NCBI GenBank assembly: GCA_964393335.1
Contig: CAYMTN010000087.1
Span: 1-19,881 of the forward strand
From: CAYMTN01 sp964393335
GTDB lineage: Bacteria; Chloroflexota; Anaerolineae; Aggregatilineales; Aggregatilineaceae
Direction of reading: 5' to 3'
Length of the DNA stretch: 19,881 nt
Shown: positions 1-7,129 of the stretch, piece after piece
Layout: each line of letters opens with the position of its first letter
How positions within the stretch are numbered: the first letter of the stretch is position 1
Program-made: the position numbers and the translations under genes
Notes under the pieces: generated by a model
Told to the model about the DNA's origin: nothing
Seen by the model: only the letters and a program-made list of their open reading frames with translations
Database searches by the model: none

Positions 1-597
1 GAGCGCATCCAGCGCGCGCTGCGCGGTATAGATATCGTAGGCGATTTCCGCCGGGTGGCATTCCAGGCCAAATTTGACCCCTTCCGCCGCGAACACATCC
101 AAAATCGGCGTCCAGCGTGCGGCGAATTCCTTAAAACCGGCGTCGATCATGGCCTGCGAGGTCGGCGGGAAGGGGTAGAGCATGTGCCATACCGGGCTGC
201 CGGTGAAACCGTTGACCACGTCCACACCCAGCAGCCTGGCAGCTTTTGCGGTGCTCTTGACTTCTTCGGCGCAGCGCTGGCGCACACCTTCGGGATCGCC
301 GTCGCCAAACAGGCGCGGCGGCAGAATGGCCTTGTGGCGGTCATCAATGATCGCGTCGGCGACACACTGCCCGACGAGGTGCGTGCTGATGGCGAAACAC
401 TTCAGCCCGTGTTTTGACAGAATATCCTTGCGCGTCTGGACGTACTTGTCATCCGACAGGGCTTTATCCACTTCGAAATGATCGCCCCAGCAGGCCAATT
501 CTAGGCCATCATAACCAAAACTCTTGGCTTTGGCCGCCAACGCATCAAGCGTCAGGTCGGCCCATTGGCCGGTAAATAAAGTGACTGGTCTGGCCAT
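1..597 (-). CDS. Sugar phosphate isomerase/epimerase, TIM barrel (C-terminus beyond window)
   Basis: An open frame of 199 codons runs from ATG at 597-595 off the left edge, so the C-terminal part is missing. The start is preceded by an AAAGGGA ribosome binding site. The N-terminus reads MARPVTLFTGQWADL, followed by a GYDGLELACWGDHF motif (about residues 28-41). Further on are AISTHLVGQ and a metal-ligand-like Glu in GLECHPAEIAYD near residue 180. These are typical of the AP-endonuclease-2/xylose-isomerase-like TIM-barrel family, which isomerises or epimerises sugars using a divalent metal. Family members are often about 300-340 residues, so roughly two thirds is seen. It is the last gene seen of the minus-strand transport operon, 38 bases after the membrane protein gene. 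Such proteins are commonly paired with Gfo/Idh oxidoreductases, as here, in keto-sugar conversion. The exact substrate cannot be read from the sequence. Confidence 0.85.
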   Translation of the reverse strand, partial: MARPVTLFTGQWADLTLDALAAKAKSFGYDGLELACWGDHFEVDKALSDDKYVQTRKDILSKHGLKCFAISTHLVGQCVADAIIDDRHKAILPPRLFGDGDPEGVRQRCAEEVKSTAKAARLLGVDVVNGFTGSPVWHMLYPFPPTSQAMIDAGFKEFAARWTPILDVFAAEGVKFGLECHPAEIAYDIYTAQRALDAL

Positions 598-635
598 AAT
601 CGTTTCCCTTTCTTGATAGGCTTAAATAGATTAAA

Positions 636-1376
636 TTAACCCGATGGTATCCTCTCAGCGGCCAGCGGCGGAACGGTTGAACCGGGCTGGCGCGCCGCCG
701 CGATCTCGCGGACACCGAAATATACCAATCCAGCGGGTAGCAGACTCATCAGCGCGAACACCGGAATCTTGGCATTGTGATATTCGCTGTCCGCATCGTT
801 TCTGATTTGCGCTTTTTCCTCATCGCTTTTGAAGTTCCACAGTGTATTACCGAATCCATAAGGTTCCTGCGGCTTGTTGTCATTGATGGTATAGACGGTT
901 ACAGCGGCCCAAACAAGCATTGCCGCCGCGATTCCGACCAGGTGTGCGGTGCGGCTCAGCGGTGGCATGGCGCGGCCCTGGCGAACTGGCATCGGCGTGA
1001 GGTGGCTCCAGATCATAAAGGCCAGCAGCGAGAATAACAGCACCAGAAAGCCGAATTCATACACGAACAGCTTCCAGCCCTGGAACAATCCGGCTACTCC
1101 CAGCAGAATACCCGCGATCAGGATGAATTCAATGGGGCGGTAGGAGCGCAGGGGTACCTTGCCCTCAAAGGCAACGGCGACGACCACGATCAGGCCGATG
1201 AACGCCAGCACAATCGAAACAAAGATGGCGACAAACGGAACCGCTTTGATCAGCACTTCGTCTTGTTGTTCTTGAGACAGCGTATTTGTGTACAGGCTGA
1301 TGATCCCGCCGATAGCGAGCACGATAACAATGGTAATCGCGAATCGGATCAGTATGTGCGCGAGTCTTTTTCTCAT
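636..1376 (-). CDS. Multi-pass membrane protein of unknown function
   Basis: The protein has 246 residues and starts at ATG 1376-1374 with a weak GGAAAC ribosome binding site 7 bases upstream. About six hydrophobic segments can be seen, near residues 8-30, 44-70, 82-101, 103-123, 145-163 and 205-222. A charged extramembrane stretch (about 165-203) lies before the last one, and the N-terminus is basic (MRKRLAHILIR). I do not recognise a family, and there are no ABC permease EAA-loop or transporter signature motifs. It lies between the Gfo/Idh oxidoreductase gene (58 bases upstream) and the TIM-barrel isomerase gene (38 bases downstream), all on the same strand. It is therefore probably co-transcribed with the sugar uptake operon. 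It could be an accessory transport protein or an unrelated passenger. Confidence 0.75.
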   Translation of the reverse strand: MRKRLAHILIRFAITIVIVLAIGGIISLYTNTLSQEQQDEVLIKAVPFVAIFVSIVLAFIGLIVVVAVAFEGKVPLRSYRPIEFILIAGILLGVAGLFQGWKLFVYEFGFLVLLFSLLAFMIWSHLTPMPVRQGRAMPPLSRTAHLVGIAAAMLVWAAVTVYTINDNKPQEPYGFGNTLWNFKSDEEKAQIRNDADSEYHNAKIPVFALMSLLPAGLVYFGVREIAAARQPGSTVPPLAAERIPSG

Positions 1377-1434
1377 AGTGGTTTCCGTACCTGTAGGAGC
1401 GGGATGACTACACCGCCCCCGCCCAGGATACTCA

Positions 1435-2547
1435 TTAAGACGACAGGGTAAAGGCGGGCAGCTTCATCGTTACGCCACCCTGCATGGCGGACTCGTGGGC
1501 CAGGATGCCGACGGCGGTCCAGTTGGCGGCCTGCCGTGCGTTCGGAAACGAATCGCGGCCCTCGACAATGCTCATGATGAACTCGTGGGTCATGTGCGGG
1601 TGCGATCCACCGTGCCCCGCCCCCTGGATGAACGAAAGATGCTGCTGCTCTTTGCCGTAGACGCCTTTCGTCGTGAAGCGCTGAATCTCTTCGGGGAGCA
1701 AGTGCGCGTAATCCAGCACATCGACTTTATGCGGTGTTTCGCCAATGTGGACGACCGGCGGCTCATGCTCGATCAGCGGCCATTCGAACGCCATTTTACT
1801 GCCGTACACGTCGAAGCTTTCACGGTATTGGCGCGCGGTGTTGAACAGGTGGCGCATGACTTCGGCCACGAGGTCTGAATTTCTCATCTTGATATGCGCC
1901 GTTTCGATAGCAAAGGGCGAATTATACTTCGGGATCAGGTATTCCTGAATGCGGCCCGATCCAAAGCACGTCACGGACTCAGCGTCCTGGCGGGGCAGGG
2001 CAAGGCACGGGCTGACGACGTGTGTCGCGTAGTGCATGGGCGGCAGACCTTCCCAATAACCCGGCCAGCCGAGCATTTCTTGCTGGTGCGTGGCACGCAG
2101 ATACTGGATACGACCCATTTTGCCGGTTTCGTACAGCTCCTTGATGTAAAGGAACTCGCGCGAGTAAATGACGGTTTCCATCATCATGTAGTTCTTGCCG
2201 GACTCGGCCTGCGCGGCGACGATCTGCTCCAGTTCCGCTATCGAGGTGGCGGCAGGGACGGTACAGGCGACATGCTTGCCCGCTTTCAACCCGGCGATGC
2301 TCATTCTGGCGTGCTCATGGATGGGAGAATTGATGTGAACAGCGTCGATGTTGGGGTCTTCGAGCAGCTTATAATAATCGGTGTAACGCTTCTCGATGCC
2401 AAAGGCATCCCCGATCTGGTTCAGCCGGCTTTCAGTGCGCTGGCAGATAGCGTACATGTTGGTATGCGGGTGGTTCTGGTAAATCGGGATGAATTCCGCG
2501 CCAAATCCCAAGCCAATGATGGCGACGTTGATTTTTTTATCGGCCAT
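1435..2547 (-). CDS. Gfo/Idh/MocA family oxidoreductase
   Basis: The protein has 370 residues, a usual length for the family, and starts at ATG 2547 behind GAGGAG. The N-terminal Rossmann fold opens with INVAIIGLGFGAEFIPIY (about residues 6-23), the dinucleotide-binding glycine loop. DAVHINSPIHEHA (68-80) and KAGKHVACTVPAATSI (88-103) follow. The position normally held by the EKP motif, whose Lys contacts substrate and cofactor, reads CTVP (95-98). MHYATHVVSP (171-180) carries the His expected at the catalytic site of the C-terminal domain. The C-terminus (GHGGSHPHMTHEFIMSIVEGR...ARQAANWTAVGILAHESA) is the standard tail of sugar-modifying family members. The predicted role is NAD(P)-dependent oxidation or reduction of the imported sugar or a derivative, working with the neighbouring epimerases. 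The altered EKP motif means classical dehydrogenase activity is not certain. Confidence 0.9.
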   Translation of the reverse strand: MADKKINVAIIGLGFGAEFIPIYQNHPHTNMYAICQRTESRLNQIGDAFGIEKRYTDYYKLLEDPNIDAVHINSPIHEHARMSIAGLKAGKHVACTVPAATSIAELEQIVAAQAESGKNYMMMETVIYSREFLYIKELYETGKMGRIQYLRATHQQEMLGWPGYWEGLPPMHYATHVVSPCLALPRQDAESVTCFGSGRIQEYLIPKYNSPFAIETAHIKMRNSDLVAEVMRHLFNTARQYRESFDVYGSKMAFEWPLIEHEPPVVHIGETPHKVDVLDYAHLLPEEIQRFTTKGVYGKEQQHLSFIQGAGHGGSHPHMTHEFIMSIVEGRDSFPNARQAANWTAVGILAHESAMQGGVTMKLPAFTLSS

Positions 2548-2575
2548 AGGTGCTCACTCCTCTAAAAATAACATT

Positions 2576-2659
2576 CGGTTTTCAGCCGTCAGCAAAAAAC
2601 GAATCACTTGCAGGGGCGGCGCTGGTTCCGCCCAGGGGCGTGTGAATATACGCCCCTAC
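2576..2659. repeat. Intergenic palindromic repeat, copy 1
   Basis: This lies between the oxidoreductase and epimerase genes. It begins with CAGCCGTCAGCAAAA (2583-2597), also found at 3588-3602. Two tandem hairpins follow: GGGCGG (2614-2619) with CCGCCC (2628-2633), and AGGGGCGT (2634-2641) with ACGCCCCT (2650-2657). It ends in CGCCCCTAC, again shared with copy 2. There is no U tract on either side, so a terminator is unlikely. It resembles dispersed non-coding palindromic repeats that sit between genes. Confidence 0.65.
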
Positions 2660-2683
2660 CAAAAGCGCACGGGCCAACGGTTT

Positions 2684-3532
2684 TCAGGCGAACTGCTGCC
2701 GTAAGAATTTCAGTCCGTCGGCGGCCAGCGCGTCCTGGCTGGCGGCGAGCGGACGCCAGATCGCGGCGGCGCGCGCGATACTCTTGACCTTGTCGGTGAA
2801 CGACTCGATCACGATTGGTCCGTCATAGTTGATGTCTTCTAACGCGGCGCTGACTTCGTCCCACGGCACATGACCGCTGCCGGGCGCGCCCCGGTCGTTT
2901 TCGCAGCTGTGCACCTGCGCCAGCCGGTTCCCGACGGCGCGGATCGCGTCACCTAACGACTGCTCTTCAATGTTCATGTGGAAGGTGTCGAGCATGATCT
3001 TGCAGGCGGGATGATCGACGCGGTCCACAACCGGGATCACCTGCGAGGCCAGATTGATGAAACTCGTTTCAAAGCGGTTGAGCGGCTCGACGCCCAGCAC
3101 GACGCCCTTATCGCCCGCATAGGCGGCTAACTCGCGGAGCTGCCCGACCAGCAGATCGGTATCTTTGGCGCGCTCGGCGTCGGTCATCTGCCAGGTACGC
3201 CCCACCGAGGAATACAATGGACCGACCAGATTGGTCGCGCCAAGCGTGGCGGCGGCGTCCATGCAGTGCTTGAGGTAATCCATGCCGTTGTCGCGGATGG
3301 CTTTGTCCGGGTGAATGAGATCACGATCCGAACCCATAGCGGCGCACACGCTGACCGCAAGACCGTTATCACGCAGGATCGCGGACGCACGCTTGTAGTC
3401 GATGTCCCCCGTGCCTTCGATGGGCACTTCGAACCAGTCAAAGCCGATTTCTTTTACCTTCGGGGCCAATTCTGCGATCCCGTCGGTGGTCAGTGGGGAA
3501 ACCCACACCCAGGTACTGATGCCAAATTTCAT
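2684..3532 (-). CDS. D-tagatose/D-allulose (psicose) 3-epimerase family protein
   Basis: The protein has 282 residues and starts at ATG 3532 with AGGAG about 7 bases upstream. It is a TIM-barrel ketose 3-epimerase. The four metal-ligand positions of this family are visible as E149 (GVEPLNRFET), D182 (LDTFHMNIEE), H208 (VHSCENDRG) and E243 (VIESF). Their spacing of 33, 26 and 35 residues matches E152/D185/H211/E246 of Pseudomonas cichorii D-tagatose 3-epimerase. The substrate-contact residues E155, H185 and R214 are also in register with those known in Agrobacterium D-psicose 3-epimerase. The expected reaction is reversible C3 epimerisation of a free ketose, with Mn or Co as cofactor. It sits downstream of the ABC transporter genes on the same strand, separated from each neighbour by a short palindromic repeat. 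The true substrate could be another keto-sugar, such as an oxidised glycoside, given the adjacent Gfo/Idh enzyme. Confidence 0.88.
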   Translation of the reverse strand: MKFGISTWVWVSPLTTDGIAELAPKVKEIGFDWFEVPIEGTGDIDYKRASAILRDNGLAVSVCAAMGSDRDLIHPDKAIRDNGMDYLKHCMDAAATLGATNLVGPLYSSVGRTWQMTDAERAKDTDLLVGQLRELAAYAGDKGVVLGVEPLNRFETSFINLASQVIPVVDRVDHPACKIMLDTFHMNIEEQSLGDAIRAVGNRLAQVHSCENDRGAPGSGHVPWDEVSAALEDINYDGPIVIESFTDKVKSIARAAAIWRPLAASQDALAADGLKFLRQQFA

Positions 3533-3578
3533 TATGGTTTCTCCTGCGAAAGGTGTTGTCTGTTGAGAGATAGTAGTT

Positions 3579-3638
3579 TTCGGCTATCAGCCGTCAGCAA
3601 AAGAAAATCTCGTACAGAGGCGTACCACACGCCCCTAC
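3579..3638. repeat. Intergenic palindromic repeat, copy 2
   Basis: A second copy of the element at 2576-2659, in the same orientation, lies between the second ATPase and the epimerase gene. It shares the 15-base CAGCCGTCAGCAAAA (3588-3602) and CGCCCCTAC (3630-3638). Here the palindrome is AGAGGCGT (3616-3623) against ACGCCCCT (3629-3636), with one mismatch and a 5-base loop. The first hairpin of copy 1 is absent, so this copy is shorter. Confidence 0.6.
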
Positions 3639-3649
3639 GAAAAAACACG

Positions 3650-4705
3650 TCAAACCCGCCCGCCCTCCAGGTTGAAGAAGTGCAAGCGCTCATGCACGAT
3701 GTTGTAATGAACCGGGTCGCCAATCTTCAGATCGGTGATGCCCGGCACGATACTCAGCAGGGCCTGCTGACCGGACCGGATATGCACGACGGTTTCCACG
3801 CCTAACGGCTCGGTAAGGACCACTTCACCCTGTTGGTTTCCGTCCGGGGTGGGGCGCACATCTTCGGGCCGGATGCCGATCAAGAAGTCCTGCGGGATAT
3901 CCTGCCCGGCGGGAATCGGGAGTTTGATCACACTGTCGCAGATATGCAGGCTGCCGTTTTCGCGCTCGGCCTCCATCAGGTTGATCCGCGGGATGCCGAC
4001 CAACTGCGCGACAAAGGTCGTCGCCGGGTGATCGTAGATGTCGTAAGGTGTGCCGATCTGAATAATGTTGCCCTTGTCCAACACGGCGATGCGGTCGGCC
4101 AGGGTCAAGGCTTCGATTTGATCGTGCGTGACAAACAGGGTGGTCGTGCCTTCGGTTTTTTGCAGGTGTTGCAGTTCGACGCGCAGCGCCTCGCGGAGCT
4201 TGGCGTCAAGATTACTCAGCGGCTCATCCATCAAGAAGATACGCGGATTACGCACCAGCGCGCGCCCAATCGACACGCGCTGCATCTCGCCGCCGGAAAG
4301 ATTGGCAGTTTTGCGCTCGATCAAATGCGTGATGCGGAGCTTTTCCGCGACTTCGCGCACGCGCTGGTCGATCTGGTCTTTCGGGAGCTTGCGCAGCGGC
4401 GAGCGCAGCGGAAAGGCCAGATTGTCGTAGACGGTTTTGGCCGGGTAGAGCGAATATTGCTGGAACACAAACGCGATATCCCGATCCGCCGGGGCGAAGG
4501 TGTTGACGTTCATCTCGTCAAAGATCACGTCGCCTGCGTCCTGTTTGGTCAGCCCGGCGATCACACGCAGGGTAGTGGTTTTGCCCGCACCCGTCGGGCC
4601 GAGCAGCACGAAAAACTCGCCATCCCGGATCGAGAAGGAGACATCGTTCAGGGCGGTGACGTCTTTGAACCGCTTGGCGACGTTACGCAGTTCAACGTTA
4701 CTCAT
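3650..4705 (-). CDS. Sugar ABC transporter ATP-binding protein (MalK/UgpC type), second of pair
   Basis: The protein has 351 residues. The ATG at 4705-4703 overlaps the stop of the preceding ATPase gene (ATGA), so the two are translationally coupled; a GGGAGG lies upstream. The nucleotide-binding domain shows Walker A GPTGAGKT (36-43), the Q-loop FQQ (81-83), signature LSGGE (136-140), Walker B FLMDEP (157-162), D-loop SNLD (164-167) and switch H194. Residues from about 235 onward form the regulatory TOBE-like domain of the carbohydrate importer (CUT1) ATPases, including IGIRPEDVRPT. It should hydrolyse ATP on the cytoplasmic face of the membrane to power the importer encoded just upstream. 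Walker A has GPTGAGK rather than the common GPSGCGK of its partner, so the two ATPases are not recent duplicates. Confidence 0.94.
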   Translation of the reverse strand: MSNVELRNVAKRFKDVTALNDVSFSIRDGEFFVLLGPTGAGKTTTLRVIAGLTKQDAGDVIFDEMNVNTFAPADRDIAFVFQQYSLYPAKTVYDNLAFPLRSPLRKLPKDQIDQRVREVAEKLRITHLIERKTANLSGGEMQRVSIGRALVRNPRIFLMDEPLSNLDAKLREALRVELQHLQKTEGTTTLFVTHDQIEALTLADRIAVLDKGNIIQIGTPYDIYDHPATTFVAQLVGIPRINLMEAERENGSLHICDSVIKLPIPAGQDIPQDFLIGIRPEDVRPTPDGNQQGEVVLTEPLGVETVVHIRSGQQALLSIVPGITDLKIGDPVHYNIVHERLHFFNLEGGRV

Positions 4706-5796
4706 GCTCCCACCTCCCGCACGATGGCTTTTTCAGTTTTCGGATGGAAGAAACGCACCATGCCCGGATTAAGATCGAAACGGACTGGCGCGTGAATCTT
4801 GTACTGAGCTTCGCGCGTGGTGCGCGCGTGGACAAGCTGGTTGTCGCACAAATCCAGGTGCAGCATGGTATACCCACCGTGTAGATCGGTCGCGTAGACT
4901 GTGGCGGGCAGCGCGCCCGCCTCGGCGACTGAAACCGCTTCGGGACGGAAGCCGAGGACAACCTCACCCTCCCCGTTTACGGCTTCGTTGAGCGCCGGTA
5001 CCCAATCCACAGGCACCGGGTAGGGGCCGCAGTTGGGAATATGGAAAACGCCGTTGGCATACTGGCCGGTGACCAGATTCATGCCGGGGCTGCCGATAAA
5101 CTGCGCGACGAACAGGTTCGCCGGGTCGTGATAGACCTCGGCGGGCGTGCCGACCTGCTGCACCTCTGCGGCGGACATGACAACGATACGGTCGCCCATC
5201 GCCATCGCTTCGATCTGGTCGTGCGTGACATACACGGTCGTGGCATGCTGCTCGATGTGCAGGCGTTTGATCTCGGCGCGCATCGTCTCGCGGAACTCTG
5301 CATCCAGCGCCCCCAGGGGTTCATCCATCAGGAAAGCTGCCGGGCGGCGGACCAACGCCCGCGCCAGCGCGATCCGCTGTTGGTCGCCGCCGCTCAGCGC
5401 GCCGGGCCGGACGTGCAAAACGTGTTCGATACGGAGCAGTTGGGCCACTTCCGCGACACGCTGGCGGACCGTTTCTTTGCTTTCATGCTGCGCTTGCAGC
5501 GGGAAAGCGATATTCTCGCGCGCAGACATGTGCGAGTAGAGTGCGAAAAACTGGAAAACAAACGCGATGTCGCGGTCGCTGGGGTGTGCCCAGGTGACAT
5601 CACGCCCGTCCAGCAAAATCTGGCCGCCGGTGACGGCTTCCAGGCCGGAGATCATCCGCAGCGAGGTTGTTTTGCCACAGCCGGACGGCCCTAACAGGAC
5701 CACGAACTCGCCGTTATGAATGGTGAGATTCATCGGTTTGACGGCGTGCAGGTCGCCAAATTTCTTTTCAACGTTAATCAGTTCAATAGTTGCCAT
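4702..5796 (-). CDS. Sugar ABC transporter ATP-binding protein (MalK/UgpC type), first of pair
   Basis: The protein has 364 residues from ATG 5796 (MATIELINVEKKFG). The frame stays open to 5859, but the extra residues are unlike the family and overlap the upstream gene. The chosen ATG lies 4 bases past the permease stop and has AGGGAT upstream. Walker A is GPSGCGKT (36-43), the Q-loop is Q82, the signature is LSGGD (134-138), Walker B AFLMDEP ends at 160, and the switch His is 192. A TOBE-like domain follows residue 235, with VVLGFRPEAVSV. This is a CUT1 carbohydrate importer ATPase. With its coupled neighbour (3650-4705) it probably forms a heterodimer, whereas most CUT1 systems use a homodimer. 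The usual FQNYALYPHM region reads FQFFALYSHM. Confidence 0.94.
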   Translation of the reverse strand: MATIELINVEKKFGDLHAVKPMNLTIHNGEFVVLLGPSGCGKTTSLRMISGLEAVTGGQILLDGRDVTWAHPSDRDIAFVFQFFALYSHMSARENIAFPLQAQHESKETVRQRVAEVAQLLRIEHVLHVRPGALSGGDQQRIALARALVRRPAAFLMDEPLGALDAEFRETMRAEIKRLHIEQHATTVYVTHDQIEAMAMGDRIVVMSAAEVQQVGTPAEVYHDPANLFVAQFIGSPGMNLVTGQYANGVFHIPNCGPYPVPVDWVPALNEAVNGEGEVVLGFRPEAVSVAEAGALPATVYATDLHGGYTMLHLDLCDNQLVHARTTREAQYKIHAPVRFDLNPGMVRFFHPKTEKAIVREVGA

Positions 5797-5800
5797 GCCG

Positions 5801-7126
5801 TTATCCCTGGCGAATAGCGCCGAACGTGACCCCGCGCAGCAAATAGCGCCGCAGCGCAAAGGTGACCAGCACCACCGGGATCAGGAAGAAGAGGGAGCCA
5901 GCCGCAATTGCCGCCCATTCGACCACGCCGGAGCCGATCATCGAAGGGATATGCGGCGGCGCGGTGCGCGCTTTTTGAGATGTCAGCATCAGCGCAAAGG
6001 CGTATTCGTTCCAGGCGAAGATAAAGCAGAAAACCGTGGTGGCCGCGATACCCGTGACCGCTTCCGGGATCACGATCCGGACAAAGGCTTGCAGGCGGGT
6101 ATAGCCGTCGACCAGGGCCGCTTCTTCGTACTCTTTGGGGATTTCGTCGATAAAACCCTTCAACAGCCAGACCGAAAACGAGAGGTTGAACGCTGTATAC
6201 AGGATGATCATCCCACTGTAGGTATCGTACAGGTGCAACTGGCGATACATCAGAAAGATCGGAATCGTGACGACGACCGGCGGCAGCATACGCGTGCTGA
6301 GAATGAAAAACAGCAGATCGCCTTCGCCGGGGACGTTGAAGCGGCTGAACGCATATGCGGACAGCAGGCCAAGCCCCACCGACAGCACTGTCGAGGAGAC
6401 GGCGATGATCAGCGAGTTTTTCAGGCGGTTGACATACTCGCTCTGGCCGATAATGGCCTGCCCGCTTTTGAGCATGACCTTATCCGCCCAGTTCAGGTTT
6501 TTGGACTGTTCGTATTCGGCTTTTTGCTCTTCGGTCATCAACTGGCGGCGTTTGGTCAGCAGAGTGACCACACCTTCTATGGTCGGTTCAAAGACCACTT
6601 TGGGCGGCGAAGCCACCGCGTCCGGGTAGGACTTGAAGGCGGTCATACCCATCCAGACGACTGGGATCAGGGTCAACACAGCGAACATCACGGTAATGCT
6701 AGCACGGATCGATTGCGCCGACTGCCAGTTGGGGTCCACTTTATCGACGCGGGTCGAGTAATTCACTTCGGCGTGCGGCCCGCCGTTCGCCGCGTTTTCA
6801 CTGCCCTCAGCGGCATGAGCGACCGGCACGAACCGTTTGACAAACCCTAACAGCAGCAGCACGATCACGGCGCTGGCGACGATGGTCAGCAGGGCGCTCA
6901 GCAGCGGTTGATCCAGCATATCCACCAGCGGCTTGAGGATGACCAGCAGCAGCATGAACACAACGCCACTTAACGCGCCCACACCGATCCCGACGATCAC
7001 GCCGAGCAGCGCGGACTGGCCTTTATAGCGGAAGACAACCGGCGTCGTCGTGCTGCCGACCAGCAGCCAGAATATAAACAGGTAGACAACCCAAAAATCG
7101 GGCAGTGGAATATCCAACCCAAACAT
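5801..7126 (-). CDS. Sugar ABC transporter permease (MalG-like) with N-terminal membrane extension
   Basis: The protein has 441 residues and starts at ATG 7126, 3 bases past the stop of the other permease gene, with GGGAGGGG upstream. The C-terminal 300 residues are a standard CUT1 permease. Hydrophobic segments lie near 144-162, 236-260, 270-292, 300-323, 355-378 and 405-425. The cytoplasmic EAA loop is EEAALVDGYTRLQAFVRIVIP (about 334-354), which docks onto the ATPase. Typical MalG-type permeases are about 270-300 residues. This one has some 140 extra N-terminal residues with three further hydrophobic segments (10-24, 38-63, 74-96) and a soluble linker. It also has a long charged loop (165-235) after the first core segment. 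It lies in the cytoplasmic membrane and pairs with the permease at 7130-8077. Confidence 0.92.
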   Translation of the reverse strand: MFGLDIPLPDFWVVYLFIFWLLVGSTTTPVVFRYKGQSALLGVIVGIGVGALSGVVFMLLLVILKPLVDMLDQPLLSALLTIVASAVIVLLLLGFVKRFVPVAHAAEGSENAANGGPHAEVNYSTRVDKVDPNWQSAQSIRASITVMFAVLTLIPVVWMGMTAFKSYPDAVASPPKVVFEPTIEGVVTLLTKRRQLMTEEQKAEYEQSKNLNWADKVMLKSGQAIIGQSEYVNRLKNSLIIAVSSTVLSVGLGLLSAYAFSRFNVPGEGDLLFFILSTRMLPPVVVTIPIFLMYRQLHLYDTYSGMIILYTAFNLSFSVWLLKGFIDEIPKEYEEAALVDGYTRLQAFVRIVIPEAVTGIAATTVFCFIFAWNEYAFALMLTSQKARTAPPHIPSMIGSGVVEWAAIAAGSLFFLIPVVLVTFALRRYLLRGVTFGAIRQG

Positions 7127-7129
7127 AGC

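Noticed and set aside
1894..2565. Plus-strand open frame of 223 codons
   Set aside because: It is antisense to the Gfo/Idh oxidoreductase gene, and its composition mirrors that gene.
3833..4795. Plus-strand open frame of 320 codons
   Set aside because: It is antisense to the ATPase genes, which have all ABC motifs; there is no ribosome binding site and no recognisable domain.
5720..6850. Long plus-strand open frame of 376 codons opposite the permease and ATPase genes
   Set aside because: It is antisense to two well-supported ABC genes, has charged low-complexity composition, matches no family, and arises from codon bias on the other strand.
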